Assembly: GCA_013141175.1 (NCBI GenBank)
Contig: JABFRN010000001.1
Span: 3,430,001-3,494,000 of the forward strand
DNA from: Lysobacter sp.
Lineage (GTDB): Bacteria; Pseudomonadota; Gammaproteobacteria; Xanthomonadales; Xanthomonadaceae
Reading direction: 5' to 3'
Length of the DNA: 64,000 nucleotides
Position 1 is the stretch's first letter. Each line of letters opens with the position of its first letter. Both the position numbers and the translations under genes were made by a program. This document shows, piece after piece, positions 44,540-53,540 of this stretch. The notes beneath the pieces are model-generated. The model did no database searches, had not been told where the DNA came from, and was given only the letters and a program-made list of their open reading frames with translations.

Positions 44540-45198
44540 CGCAGGTGCTCCTTCAGGAAAGCGGTGGTGCGTTCCCAGGCCAACGCGGCGGATTCGGGGG
44601 CGTAGTCGTGGCGCTCGTCGCAGTTGAAACCGTGGCCGGCCGGGTAGATGTGAACGGTGGCGTCGGGATGGTGCTCACGGTGCTTCTGCACGTCTTCGGG
44701 CGGAATGAGTGAATCGTTTTCGCCGAAATGGAACAGCATCGGCGCGCGTGCCGGTTCGCCCAGGAACGGCACGCTGCGTCCGCCGTAGTAGGTCACCGAG
44801 GTCAGGCCCTGACGGGTGTTGGCGAGCATCGCCACGGTGCCGCCCCAGCAGAAACCGGCCACGCCGACGCGGTGCCCGGACTCGCGCAGCCAGCGCGCGG
44901 CTGCCGAGACGATCTGCAGCGCGCGCTCGAAACCGAGGCTGGCGGCATGGTCGCGCCCCCGCGAGACGCCGGTGTCGTCGTAGCCAAGCTCGACATCGGG
45001 CTGCACGGGATCGAAAAGCGCGGGCGCCATCGCAGTGAAACCGGCCTTCGCGAACCGGTCGGTGACCCGGCGGATGTGCGGATTCACGCCGAAGATTTCC
45101 TGAACGACCACGACCGCGCCGAGCGGGGGCTGTTCAGGCCGAGCCAACCATCCGCGAACCGGGCCGGCAGGCGTCGTCAATGGAATCCACTCGCCCAT
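44536..45198 (-). CDS. Dienelactone hydrolase family protein
   Basis: A soluble alpha/beta hydrolase of 220 residues. The Cys nucleophile is at 117 in GVAGFCWGG, the Asp lies in FGENDSLIPP and the His in YPAGHGFNCD, which together make the dienelactone-hydrolase triad. Early strands VVVVQEIFGVNPHIRRVTDRFA also fit. It probably hydrolyses small esters or lactones; there is no aromatic-degradation cluster here. The start is uncertain: ATG at 45198 or at 45228. Confidence 0.9.
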   Translation of the reverse strand: MGEWIPLTTPAGPVRGWLARPEQPPLGAVVVVQEIFGVNPHIRRVTDRFAKAGFTAMAPALFDPVQPDVELGYDDTGVSRGRDHAASLGFERALQIVSAAARWLRESGHRVGVAGFCWGGTVAMLANTRQGLTSVTYYGGRSVPFLGEPARAPMLFHFGENDSLIPPEDVQKHREHHPDATVHIYPAGHGFNCDERHDYAPESAALAWERTTAFLKEHLR

Positions 45199-45341
45199 GG
45201 GTCGGTCTCGCGGTCTCGGGGCTTCCATCCTAACGCCGCCATCGCGAGACGTGGGCAACGGGGGCGGCAAGGGGCAGGAGGCTATACTTCGCACCCGTTT
45301 TTCAACTTGCGGAGCCCGTTCGCGGCTCCCGGACCGTGCCC

Positions 45342-46706
45342 ATGTCTCCACCCGAAGTGTCTTCCAGCGGTCGCAAGGTCGGTTTCGTCAGTCTCGGTTG
45401 CCCCAAGGCGCTGGTCGATTCCGAACGCATCCTCACCCAGCTGAAGGTCGAGGGTTACGACATCGTCCAGACCTACGACGATGCCGACGTGGTGGTGGTG
45501 AACACCTGCGGTTTCATCGACTCGGCGGTGACCGAGTCGCTGGACGCCATCGGCGAGGCGATGGCCGAGAACGGCAAGGTCATCGTCACCGGCTGTCTGG
45601 GCAAGCGCCCTGAACAGATCCGTGGAGTGCATCCGGGCGTATTGGCGATCACCGGTCCGCAGGATTACCAGAGCGTGATGGCGGCCGTGTACAAGGCGCT
45701 GCCGCCGCAGCACGACCCGTTCACGGACCTGGTATTGAAGCGTGCGGACGACAATGACATCGGCATCAAACTCACGCCGAAGCATTACGCCTACCTGAAG
45801 ATTTCCGAAGGCTGCAACCATCGCTGCAGTTTCTGCATCATTCCGTCGATGCGCGGCGATCTGGTCTCGCGCCCGGTCGACGATGTGCTGCGCGAAGCCG
45901 AGAAACTGGCGATGGGTGGCGTCAAGGAACTGCTGGTGATTTCGCAGGACACGAGTGCTTATGGCGTGGACGTGAAATACGCCGAGCGCACCTGGCGCGG
46001 CAAGTCGTACCAGACGCGGATGAAGGCGCTGTGCGAAGGTCTGTCCGAACTCGGGCTGTGGACACGCCTGCACTACGTGTATCCGTATCCCCACGTCGAC
46101 GACATCATTCCGCTGATGGCAGACGGGAAATTGCTTCCTTATCTCGACATCCCGTTCCAGCACGCCAGTCCGCGCGTGCTCAAGCTGATGAAGCGTCCGG
46201 GTGCGGTCGACAAGACCCTCGAACGCATCCAGCGCTGGCGCGACATCGCGCCGGACATCACCATCCGCAGCACCTTCATCGTCGGCTTTCCGGGCGAAAC
46301 CGAAGCCGAGTTCGAGGAACTGCTGGATTTCCTCGACGAAGCGCAGCTCGACCGCGTCGGTGCGTTCGCCTACTCGCCGGTGGACGGCGCTGCGGCGAAT
46401 GCGCTCCCCGGTCCGGTGCCCGATGAAGTGAAGCAGGAACGCCTGGCGCGTTTCATGGAACGCCAGGCGGATATCTCCGAAGCCAAGCTCGCCGACAAGA
46501 TCGGCAGCGTGCAGCGCTGTCTGGTCGATGCGGTCGACGGCGATCTCGCCATCGCCCGTTCGATGGCCGATGCGCCGGAGATCGATGGCCTGGTGCAGAT
46601 CCAGAACGGCCTCGAAGCCGGTCTGCGGCCCGGGCAGTTCGTCGATGTGCGGATCATGGGCAACGATGAGCACGATCTGTACGGCGAAGTCCTGATCGAC
46701 GATTGA
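45342..46706 (+). CDS. rimO: Ribosomal protein S12 methylthiotransferase
   Basis: RimO (454 residues) adds a methylthio group to an Asp of ribosomal protein S12 by radical SAM chemistry. The N-terminal cluster ligands are in [21 protein letters not shown] and TGCLGKRPE; the radical SAM motif is [11 protein letters not shown]; the C-terminus has a TRAM domain. [16 protein letters not shown] is a typical RimO region that separates it from MiaB. ATG 45342 is chosen over GTG 45336. Confidence 0.96.
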   Translation: MSPPEVSSSGRKVGFVSLGCPKALVDSERILTQLKVEGYDIVQTYDDADVVVVNTCGFIDSAVTESLDAIGEAMAENGKVIVTGCLGKRPEQIRGVHPGVLAITGPQDYQSVMAAVYKALPPQHDPFTDLVLKRADDNDIGIKLTPKHYAYLKISEGCNHRCSFCIIPSMRGDLVSRPVDDVLREAEKLAMGGVKELLVISQDTSAYGVDVKYAERTWRGKSYQTRMKALCEGLSELGLWTRLHYVYPYPHVDDIIPLMADGKLLPYLDIPFQHASPRVLKLMKRPGAVDKTLERIQRWRDIAPDITIRSTFIVGFPGETEAEFEELLDFLDEAQLDRVGAFAYSPVDGAAANALPGPVPDEVKQERLARFMERQADISEAKLADKIGSVQRCLVDAVDGDLAIARSMADAPEIDGLVQIQNGLEAGLRPGQFVDVRIMGNDEHDLYGEVLIDD

Positions 46707-46721
46707 CCGGTTCCGATCGGC

Positions 46722-47525
46722 ATGGCGAAACGCCGGTTCATCGCGCCATCGCGAAGCGGGCTGGATGCCGCGGTCTTCGCGCATCCGGTCTTCGCGGGTC
46801 TCTCGCGCTTCCATGATTGGCTGGCATCGCCGGATTGGCCGATGTTGGCGCGGTTGAACGATGCGATGCCATTCGCACACGAAAGATTCGTACAGCAGGA
46901 CCAAAGCCTGCTCGACGACGGCCTGCACTATGAAGTCCGTATTGCCGAACGCCATGCCATCGCGACCCGCGCGGAGAATTGGCACGACCTGTTCAACGCG
47001 ATGATCTGGTGCCGTTATCCGGCCATCAAACAGGTGCTCAATGCGCGGCAGGTCGCGCATATCGCCACGATGGGCGCCGTACAGCGCAACCGCGCGCAAT
47101 ATGCGCTGACCCAGTTCGACGAAGCCGGCGTCATCGTGCGCGTGCGCGATCCGGCACTGCTCGCGCTGTGGGACCGGCACGATTGGTCAGCGCTGTTCCA
47201 CCGGCATGCATCCGCATGGCGATCGGGCGATCTGCGCATCGCCGCAGTGATCGGCCATGCGCTGCTGGAGCACGCGCTGGTGCCGGAATTGCTGCTCGTC
47301 GGGAAATGCCTGGTGGTGCAGGGCGATGTCGACGACGAAACCTGCATCGCTGCGATTGCGCGCGCGATCGCCGAAGGACGTGTGCTGAACGACCCGCAGG
47401 AACTGCGTCCACTGCCGTTGGCCGGCATTCCCGGCTGGTATCCCGGACAGGATGCCGCGTTCTACGCCGAGGCCGAATGCTTTCAGCCGGCGCGCGCGGG
47501 GCGGGTGTATCCGTCGCCGCTGTGA
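46722..47525 (+). CDS. DUF3025 family protein
   Basis: A soluble protein of 267 residues. The segments ENWHDLFNAMIWCRYPAIKQVLNARQ and RNRAQYALTQFDEAGVIV, followed by GHALLEHALVP, are the hallmarks of DUF3025, found widely in proteobacteria. It lies 15 bases after rimO and is probably co-transcribed. The activity is unknown; no classic catalytic motif stands out beyond conserved His, Asp and Glu residues. Confidence 0.85.
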   Translation: MAKRRFIAPSRSGLDAAVFAHPVFAGLSRFHDWLASPDWPMLARLNDAMPFAHERFVQQDQSLLDDGLHYEVRIAERHAIATRAENWHDLFNAMIWCRYPAIKQVLNARQVAHIATMGAVQRNRAQYALTQFDEAGVIVRVRDPALLALWDRHDWSALFHRHASAWRSGDLRIAAVIGHALLEHALVPELLLVGKCLVVQGDVDDETCIAAIARAIAEGRVLNDPQELRPLPLAGIPGWYPGQDAAFYAEAECFQPARAGRVYPSPL

Positions 47526-47636
47526 TCGCGACCCGCAGATATTCCGCAACGGCCCGACGCTGAGCCCGGAGTGATGCCGGGACCATCGATGCGGTCTGCC
47601 AGAGTGATTCGCACAATCACGACAGGGAGTAGCGAC

Positions 47637-47930
47637 ATGGTGGAATCGACTGTTTCGGAAGAACTGAAGTTCGGCGGCGCGATGTGGATCGTGCTGTTCG
47701 GGCTGGTGGTGATCGGTTGTCTTGCGTTCTTCCTGACCGGCAACGGCGCATGGGAGCCGGCGGACATCACCGCCCTCATCGGTTCGCTGACGACCTTCCT
47801 CGGCACCGTGGTCGGCGCGTTCCTGGGCGTGCAGGTCGGCGCGACCGGAAAGGCGAATGCCGAAAACGTCGCCAGACGCGCGCTCGCCGCGCTGCCGCCG
47901 GAATCGGCGAGGCAGGTGCTGGGGGATTGA
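47637..47930 (+). CDS. Small two-helix membrane protein
   Basis: A 97-residue protein with two hydrophobic helices (about residues 15-35 and 45-68, the second Gly-rich: GSLTTFLGTVVGAFLGVQVGA) and a helical cytoplasmic tail (NAENVARRALAALPPESARQVL). AGGGAG precedes the ATG. No family is recognised. The Gly-rich second helix suggests close packing in an oligomer. The 150 bases after it, to 48080, hold nothing I can support. Confidence 0.6.
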   Translation: MVESTVSEELKFGGAMWIVLFGLVVIGCLAFFLTGNGAWEPADITALIGSLTTFLGTVVGAFLGVQVGATGKANAENVARRALAALPPESARQVLGD

Positions 47931-48080
47931 ACTGACTAGCGCATCGATCACGAAGAGGTTGCCATCGGTCCCGCCGCAAAGCGTGCTGCCTTGGCGGACC
48001 GCTTGATTTCCAGTCTGTGCGGGCCTTGGCTTTACAGGGCTACGACTAAACGCTTCATCAGTGAGCGTACTCGCCCCGCC

Positions 48081-48635
48081 TCAACGCGGCGGATCAACAA
48101 GCTCCATCGGTTCGATCACCACGCGTTTCAGATGCAGGTTCGCGACGTGTTCGGACGGTTTGCCGCCGTCCCAGAACTGCCAGCGTGTGGTCAGTTCGTC
48201 CGGGCCTAGGAAGGTGAAACTGGCGTCGTGCATATGCCCGGCCTTGGCGGGGTCGAAATTGATTGCGCCGTCGTAGTCGAACACCACGCGATCGCCGCCG
48301 GTATCGCGGGCGCGCATTTTCGGGTGATGGCCGCTGGCGCAGAAGTGCACCAGCACCACGTCGTCGCCGTCGCGCACGTACAGCGTGCGCATTTCGTGCG
48401 AGGTGCCGGGAAAGAGCAGTTCTTCCACTGCATTGCCGCCGGCGGTGACGGTGTAGCTGACGTTGGTGTCCGGCATCGAATTGCCGTCGAGACCCGCGCC
48501 GCTCCATTCGCCGGCCAGCGACTTGAAGCGTTCCAGGAGATGCGGTTTTGCGGCAGCTGGAGCAGTGGGCGCATCATGCGCTGACACGGGCAGGGCGAGT
48601 GCTGCGAGCAGGACGGTGGCGATCAGACGGCGCAT
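48081..48635 (-). CDS. Exported DUF1579/lipocalin-like hypothetical protein
   Basis: A protein of 184 residues with a signal peptide (MRRLIATVLLAALALPVSA). The mature part opens with LLERFKSLAGEWSGAGLDG and continues with strands such as NAVEELLFPGTSHEMRTLYVRDGDDVVLVHFC, a lipocalin-like barrel similar in style to the DUF1579 protein at 4719. FCASGHHPKMRARD has a possible metal- or ligand-binding Cys/His group. The longer frame upstream, to 48698, is not used because the signal begins at 48635. Function unknown. Confidence 0.75.
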   Translation of the reverse strand: MRRLIATVLLAALALPVSAHDAPTAPAAAKPHLLERFKSLAGEWSGAGLDGNSMPDTNVSYTVTAGGNAVEELLFPGTSHEMRTLYVRDGDDVVLVHFCASGHHPKMRARDTGGDRVVFDYDGAINFDPAKAGHMHDASFTFLGPDELTTRWQFWDGGKPSEHVANLHLKRVVIEPMELVDPPR

Positions 48636-48716
48636 GGCGGCGACTCCGGCGGTGGTGGCGTCGATCCTACGCCGTGGGCCTGCCTTTGCAACATGCACAA
48701 TCCGGTGTTTGCGTCT

Positions 48717-49220
48717 TCAGGCGAGGTATTCGACTGCGACGATGAAAAATCTTTGCGGCCCATCCGGCAACTGCGCCTCGAAGTCGTCGTCGATGCGCTT
48801 TTTCAACATGGCGCGCGCCAGCGGCGAGTCGATGCTGATCCAGCCGAGTCTGGCGTCGGTTTCGTCGGGGCCGACGATACGGTAGCGGCTGCTCTCGCCG
48901 CTGACCGCGTGCTCCACTTCGACCGTGGCGCCGAAGAACACCGCCTCCGGGTCGCTGGGCGCGGTGTCGACCACGCGCAGCGCTTCGAGGCGTTTGGAGA
49001 GGTAGCGCACCCGGCGGTCGATCTCGCCGAGCTGCTTCTTGCGATAGATGTATTCGGCGTTCTCGGAGCGATCGCCCTCGGCCGCAGCGGCGGCGAGGGC
49101 TTTCACCACATCCCGGCGACGCACGCGCCAGAGATCGTCGAGTTCGGCCTTGAGCCGGGCATGGCCCTCGCGGGTGATGAGGGCCGTGCTTTTTTCGGCC
49201 GGAGGCCGCCAGCGCGACAT
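48717..49220 (-). CDS. greB: Transcription elongation factor GreB
   Basis: GreB (167 residues) rescues backtracked RNA polymerase by stimulating transcript cleavage. The N-terminal coiled coil holds the acidic tip ([30 protein letters not shown]), and the C-terminal FKBP-like domain has [11 protein letters not shown] and a final [19 protein letters not shown]. GreB-specific features are the RKKQL segment and the length. The ATG at 49220 ([11 protein letters not shown]) gives the usual N-terminus. Confidence 0.95.
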   Translation of the reverse strand: MSRWRPPAEKSTALITREGHARLKAELDDLWRVRRRDVVKALAAAAAEGDRSENAEYIYRKKQLGEIDRRVRYLSKRLEALRVVDTAPSDPEAVFFGATVEVEHAVSGESSRYRIVGPDETDARLGWISIDSPLARAMLKKRIDDDFEAQLPDGPQRFFIVAVEYLA

Positions 49221-49243
49221 GCTGGGCGCGTATCGAGGGGCGC

Positions 49244-49759
49244 TTACTTGGCGTCGGCCTGGCGCTTGAGCGTGGCGCCGCCGACGATCTTGACGCTGTC
49301 GTTGGACTCGATATCGAGCTGGCGATCGGTTTCGCCCTTGCTGTTGGGATCGAGCGTGACTTTCTTGCCGCCCTTCTGCAGCGTCCAGGTACCGTCGGTG
49401 GCGTTCCCGTCGATGCTCAGTGCGTAGGTGCCGTCGGCATTGATGTCGAGGGTGGTGTTGTCGGCGACATAGCGGCCGTCGAAGGCTTTTGTATCGAAGG
49501 TGGGCGCGGCGGCGATCGGCGTGGAGTGATCTTCGATGATCGCGGCATCGGTGCCCGGGACCGGCGCCGGCGGCGGAGGCGGCTCGACGGTACGGGCATC
49601 GAGGCCGGGGTCGGCGGCCGGTTCGACCGCGGTTTCCGCGGCGACTTCGGTGGCCGAAGCCGCTTCGGCTTCTTCGGCGGCATCCTTCTGGCAGCCGGCA
49701 GCGAACAGGACGAGGGGCAGGGCGAGCCACAGCAGCGGAGCGGACGTTCTGGAGGTCAT
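49244..49759 (-). CDS. Small lipoprotein with acidic linker and beta-rich C-terminal domain
   Basis: A 171-residue protein with a lipoprotein signal ending LFAAGC, an Ala/Glu-rich linker (residues about 24-48) and a Pro run. The C-terminal domain ([26 protein letters not shown], then [17 protein letters not shown]) looks like a small lipocalin/NlpE-like half barrel. It lies between greB and the HerA-like gene on the same strand. The envelope role is unknown. Confidence 0.75.
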   Translation of the reverse strand: MTSRTSAPLLWLALPLVLFAAGCQKDAAEEAEAASATEVAAETAVEPAADPGLDARTVEPPPPPAPVPGTDAAIIEDHSTPIAAAPTFDTKAFDGRYVADNTTLDINADGTYALSIDGNATDGTWTLQKGGKKVTLDPNSKGETDRQLDIESNDSVKIVGGATLKRQADAK

Positions 49760-49802
49760 CGTTGGGATCTCGATTGGTCGGAGGGTGAATGGATGAATCG
49801 CG

Positions 49803-51314
49803 TCAGCGCTTGCCGCCGAAAATGCCGCCGAGCAGGCCACGCAGGATCTGTTTGCCGAGCTGGTTGCCGACGGTGCGCGCGGTCTGTTTGGCCATGGTTT
49901 CGACCATGCCCTGGCGACGGCTGGTGCCGAACACCGCATCCTTGACCGATTGACCGAAACCACCTCCCTCTGCATCGTCCTGCGCGCGGGTGCGGGCAGG
50001 CGGGGCCTTGGCCTGTTCGGGCGCGGCTTCGATCTTTTTCGCCAGCATTTCGGCGGCGGACTCGCGGTCGATGCGGGTGTCGTAGCGGGTGCCGACCGGG
50101 CTGCCGGCGCGTACCTGGGCGCGTTCGGCTTCGGTGATCGCGCCCATCCGGCAGCGCGGCGGTGCGATCAGCGTGCGTTCGACCGGCATCGGAATGCCCT
50201 TGTCCTGCAGGGTCGATACCAGCGCCTCGCCGGTGCCGAGTTCGCCGATGGCCTTGGCCACGTCCAGCGCCGGATTGGCGACGAAGGTCTGCGCTGCGGT
50301 CTTCACCGCTTTCTGGTCGCGCGGCGTGAACGCGCGCAGCGCGTGCTGGAAGCGATTGCCGAGCTGGCCGAGGATATCGTCCGGCACGTCGTCGGGGAAC
50401 TGCGAACAGAAGTACACGCCGACGCCCTTGGAACGGATGATGCGCACGACCTGCTCGATGCGCTGCCGCAAGGCCGGCGGAGCATCGTCGAACAGCAGAT
50501 GTGCTTCGTCGAACACGAACACGAGCTTGGGTTTTTCCAGATCGCCGACTTCCGGCAGGCTCTCGAACAGCTCCGACAGCAGCCACAGCAGGAAGCTCGA
50601 ATAGAGTTTCGGCTTGAGGATCAGCTGGTCGGCGGAAAGGATGTTGATCACGCCGCGACCATCGGTATTGGTGCGCATCAGGTCGTTGAGTTCGAGCGCC
50701 GGTTCGCCGAAGAACATCTCGGCGCCCTCCTGCTCCAGCCGCAGCAGCGCGCGCTGGATCGCGCCGATCGACTGGGTGCTGACCAGGCCATAGCTGGTCG
50801 AGATGTCCTTGCGCTCCTCGGCGACCAGGCCGAGCAGGGCGCGCAGGTCTTCCAGGTCCAGCAGCAGCAGGCCGCGGTCGTCGGCCAGCTTGAACACGAT
50901 GTCGAGCACGCCGGCCTGGGTGTCGTTGAGTTCGAGGATGCGGCCGAGCAGGGTCGGGCCCATTTCGCTGACCGTGGTCCGCACCGGGTGGCCGAGCTTG
51001 CCGTAGATGTCCCAGAACACCACCGCGTTGGCCTCGTTGCGGTAATCGGGGTTGCCCATCAGCGCGAGGCGCTGCTGGATCTTCTCGTTCATGGCGCCGG
51101 CGGTGGCCAGGCCGGCCACATCGCCCTTCACATCGGCCAGGAACACCGGAACGCCGATCCGCGAGAATCCTTCCGCCAGCGTCATCAGGGTCACGGTCTT
51201 GCCGGTACCGGTGGCCCCGGCGATCAGGCCGTGGCGATTGCCGAACTTCGGCAGCAGATGCACGTTGCCGCTGGTGTCGGTGGTGACGGCTTTGCCGACC
51301 AGGATGGGGTCCAT
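49803..51314 (-). CDS. HerA-like/YjgR ATPase (DUF853)
   Basis: A 503-residue P-loop ATPase of the HerA/FtsK clade. Walker A GATGTGKT is at residues 33-40 and Walker B lies in [55 protein letters not shown] contains the sensor and arginine-finger region. The Ala/Lys-rich linker and the Gly-rich tail ([15 protein letters not shown]) are typical of YjgR/DUF853 proteins. The physiological role is not established; partner nucleases of archaeal HerA are absent here. Confidence 0.9.
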   Translation of the reverse strand: MDPILVGKAVTTDTSGNVHLLPKFGNRHGLIAGATGTGKTVTLMTLAEGFSRIGVPVFLADVKGDVAGLATAGAMNEKIQQRLALMGNPDYRNEANAVVFWDIYGKLGHPVRTTVSEMGPTLLGRILELNDTQAGVLDIVFKLADDRGLLLLDLEDLRALLGLVAEERKDISTSYGLVSTQSIGAIQRALLRLEQEGAEMFFGEPALELNDLMRTNTDGRGVINILSADQLILKPKLYSSFLLWLLSELFESLPEVGDLEKPKLVFVFDEAHLLFDDAPPALRQRIEQVVRIIRSKGVGVYFCSQFPDDVPDDILGQLGNRFQHALRAFTPRDQKAVKTAAQTFVANPALDVAKAIGELGTGEALVSTLQDKGIPMPVERTLIAPPRCRMGAITEAERAQVRAGSPVGTRYDTRIDRESAAEMLAKKIEAAPEQAKAPPARTRAQDDAEGGGFGQSVKDAVFGTSRRQGMVETMAKQTARTVGNQLGKQILRGLLGGIFGGKR

Positions 51315-51506
51315 GAAGGGTCCTCGGAGTGGATCGTGGAATTCTATTCGGGATCGGGTCGATGCGTGCGTGCGATCGCATCGATGTGGTGCCGGGCAGG
51401 TGCCGGGCTTCGACACTGAACCTCGATGTGGCCCCCGACTTCGGCGGGTTGCCCGCATCGGCCCCGGGGGCTACCCTGCAGCTCCCCGCCGGTGTCGCTG
51501 TTGTTC

Positions 51507-53102
51507 ATGTCCGAATCCGCTGCTGTTTCCGGGCCTTTGGCCCGTCTCTCCCCGTGCCTGCGCTTGGCCTGCCTGTTCGTATTGATGGTGCTGGCGGTGT
51601 TCCCCCATCGCGACGCGCAGGCGCAATCGCGCCGCGAACGCGATCTGGACGCCATGAAGATGAAGATGGCGGCTGCCGAGGGCCGGTATCGCGACGCGCT
51701 GATCAAGATCGACAACAACGACCCCACCGGCCTGCTCGAAAGCAACGCGGCGCTTGAGGATATGGAGGATGTGATCGCCGCCTGCGTCAAGGTCAAGAAC
51801 TGTCCGATGTCGCAGTTGCTGACCAGCTACAAGCGCCTGTTGAAGACCGATGTCGACGCGCGGGTCGCCAGCGAAGGCGGCGACGAAGACGGCCAAGCGC
51901 TCATCGATACCGAGCTCGCCACCGGCAACGTGCCGAGTTCGGCCGAGGCGGCGGCGCTGTTGAGTGCCGATGGCCAGCGCTTCGTGAACATGGTGCAGAT
52001 GAATCCGGCGGTGCAGGCGGGCATCCGCCGCTGGCTCACCGACATGCGCGTGTCGCTGGTGCAGAGCCATGAGAACTACCAGTACCTGCGTCATCTCATG
52101 GCGCCATCGTTCCAGCGCAACGGCCTGCCCGAAGCGCTGCTGTTCGGGATCATGGCGAAGGAATCCACCGGGCGTGTCCACATCGGTTCGCGTGTCGGCG
52201 CGGTCGGCCTGCTGCAGTTCATGCCTGCGACCGGGCGTCGCTTCGGCTTGGGGCCCGATGGCACCGGCTTCGATACCCGTTACGACCCGCGCGCTTCGGC
52301 CGATGCGGCAGCGTCGTATCTCAATGAGCGCTATTCCGAACTGGGCAACAACATCGAACTCTGGCTGGCCGCCTACAACGGCGGCGAGGGCCGTGCGCTG
52401 CGAGTGTTCCGCGCCTATCCGGACCGCAGCTTCTGGGACGAATCGGTCTACAACCAGTTCCCGGCAGAAACCAAGGACTACGTGCCGATGGTGATCGCCG
52501 CGGCCTGGCTGTATCTGCACCCGAAGGAATACGGCCTGAGCTTTCCGAAGATCGACGCCAAACCGGCGACGATCCGCCTCGTCCGCGCCACTTCCATCTA
52601 CGAGCTCACGATCTGCCTGGGCAACGGCGGCACCCGCGACGGTTACATGCGCGCGCTGCGCAACCTCAACCCGCGCTTCGAAGCGGACGGCTGGATCTCC
52701 AGCGGCACCACGCTCAATGCCACGGTGAAGATCGCCGGCCTGTACAACCGCTATTGCGTCCAGGGCGAGCGCGCCGAGCTGGCGAAGCGGCTGGTCGAGA
52801 GCGAAGTGAGCGCGGCCATCGTCAGGGTCGGGCCGCTCGAATCGGTCGTCGCCACCGCCACCGGCGTGGACGGCACCGTGGCCCCTGCCGAAGCGCCGGC
52901 GCAGGGCAAACCCAAGCCGAAAGACACGCCGAAGCCCAAAGCCGCGCGCCAGCACAAGGTCGAACGCGGCGATACGCTGGTGTCGATCGCGCGCAAGTAT
53001 TCATGCGATCTGGGCGATCTGGCCAAGGCCAACAGCATCAAGGGTCCGCGCTATACGGTGCGGCCGGGCCAGCGGTTGAAGTTGCAGGGCTGCGGCGGCT
53101 GA
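51507..53102 (+). CDS. Lytic transglycosylase with C-terminal LysM (MltD-like)
   Basis: A 531-residue periplasmic or outer-membrane enzyme that cleaves peptidoglycan to anhydro-muropeptides. The signal sequence is about residues 15-40 (ACLFVLMVLAVFPHRDAQAQ). The SLT core has the catalytic Glu219 in MAKESTGR and the motifs VGLLQFMPATGRRFGL and WLAAYNGGEGRALR. A Lys/Pro-rich linker leads to one LysM (HKVERGDTLVSIARKYSC, then YTVRPGQRLKL). The layout matches MltD, but with one LysM and no lipobox. The ATG at 51507 precedes the signal directly. Confidence 0.92.
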   Translation: MSESAAVSGPLARLSPCLRLACLFVLMVLAVFPHRDAQAQSRRERDLDAMKMKMAAAEGRYRDALIKIDNNDPTGLLESNAALEDMEDVIAACVKVKNCPMSQLLTSYKRLLKTDVDARVASEGGDEDGQALIDTELATGNVPSSAEAAALLSADGQRFVNMVQMNPAVQAGIRRWLTDMRVSLVQSHENYQYLRHLMAPSFQRNGLPEALLFGIMAKESTGRVHIGSRVGAVGLLQFMPATGRRFGLGPDGTGFDTRYDPRASADAAASYLNERYSELGNNIELWLAAYNGGEGRALRVFRAYPDRSFWDESVYNQFPAETKDYVPMVIAAAWLYLHPKEYGLSFPKIDAKPATIRLVRATSIYELTICLGNGGTRDGYMRALRNLNPRFEADGWISSGTTLNATVKIAGLYNRYCVQGERAELAKRLVESEVSAAIVRVGPLESVVATATGVDGTVAPAEAPAQGKPKPKDTPKPKAARQHKVERGDTLVSIARKYSCDLGDLAKANSIKGPRYTVRPGQRLKLQGCGG

Positions 53103-53477
53103 TCAGGACGCGAACTGGTAGCGCACCAGCGCCATCGCCAGCGCGAACAGATAACCGTAGCCGAAGCGGTCGATGCGCAGACGCGTGTCGCCGCGTCGCG
53201 CACGCCAGCGACCCATGGCCATCATCGCCAACCCCGCCGCCAGCGGAGTCAGGACGATGTTCGCGATCCGCCATGCCTCCGGCACCAGGTTGTGGGGAAG
53301 GACCAGCAGGCTCAGTCCGCCGACGACAGCGCCGAACAGCGCATAGCCGATCGCGGCGATCCAGGGGTTCGGTGGTTTCCTGAGCGGCTCTGCGATCGAA
53401 TGGATGCCCAGTTCGACCAGGAATTCAACGACGATCTGGATCAGCAGTTCGCCGAGCAGTTCCAACAGGAATTCCAT
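53103..53477 (-). CDS. Small membrane protein
   Basis: A 124-residue protein with an N-terminal amphipathic helix (EFLLELLGELLIQIVVEFLVELG), then two or three hydrophobic segments (about 40-62, 70-90 and 104-120). GGAG precedes the ATG. Its stop codon adjoins the convergent transglycosylase stop. No family is recognised. It is close to the ABC transporter gene but ends 63 bases before it in the same direction; a link with the peptide locus is not shown. Confidence 0.6.
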   Translation of the reverse strand: MEFLLELLGELLIQIVVEFLVELGIHSIAEPLRKPPNPWIAAIGYALFGAVVGGLSLLVLPHNLVPEAWRIANIVLTPLAAGLAMMAMGRWRARRGDTRLRIDRFGYGYLFALAMALVRYQFAS

Positions 53478-53540
53478 GCCGCGCTCCAGTGTGGTGTAGA
53501 GGTCTGTTGGGCGTCATCGGTTTGATGCCGCCGCGCACGA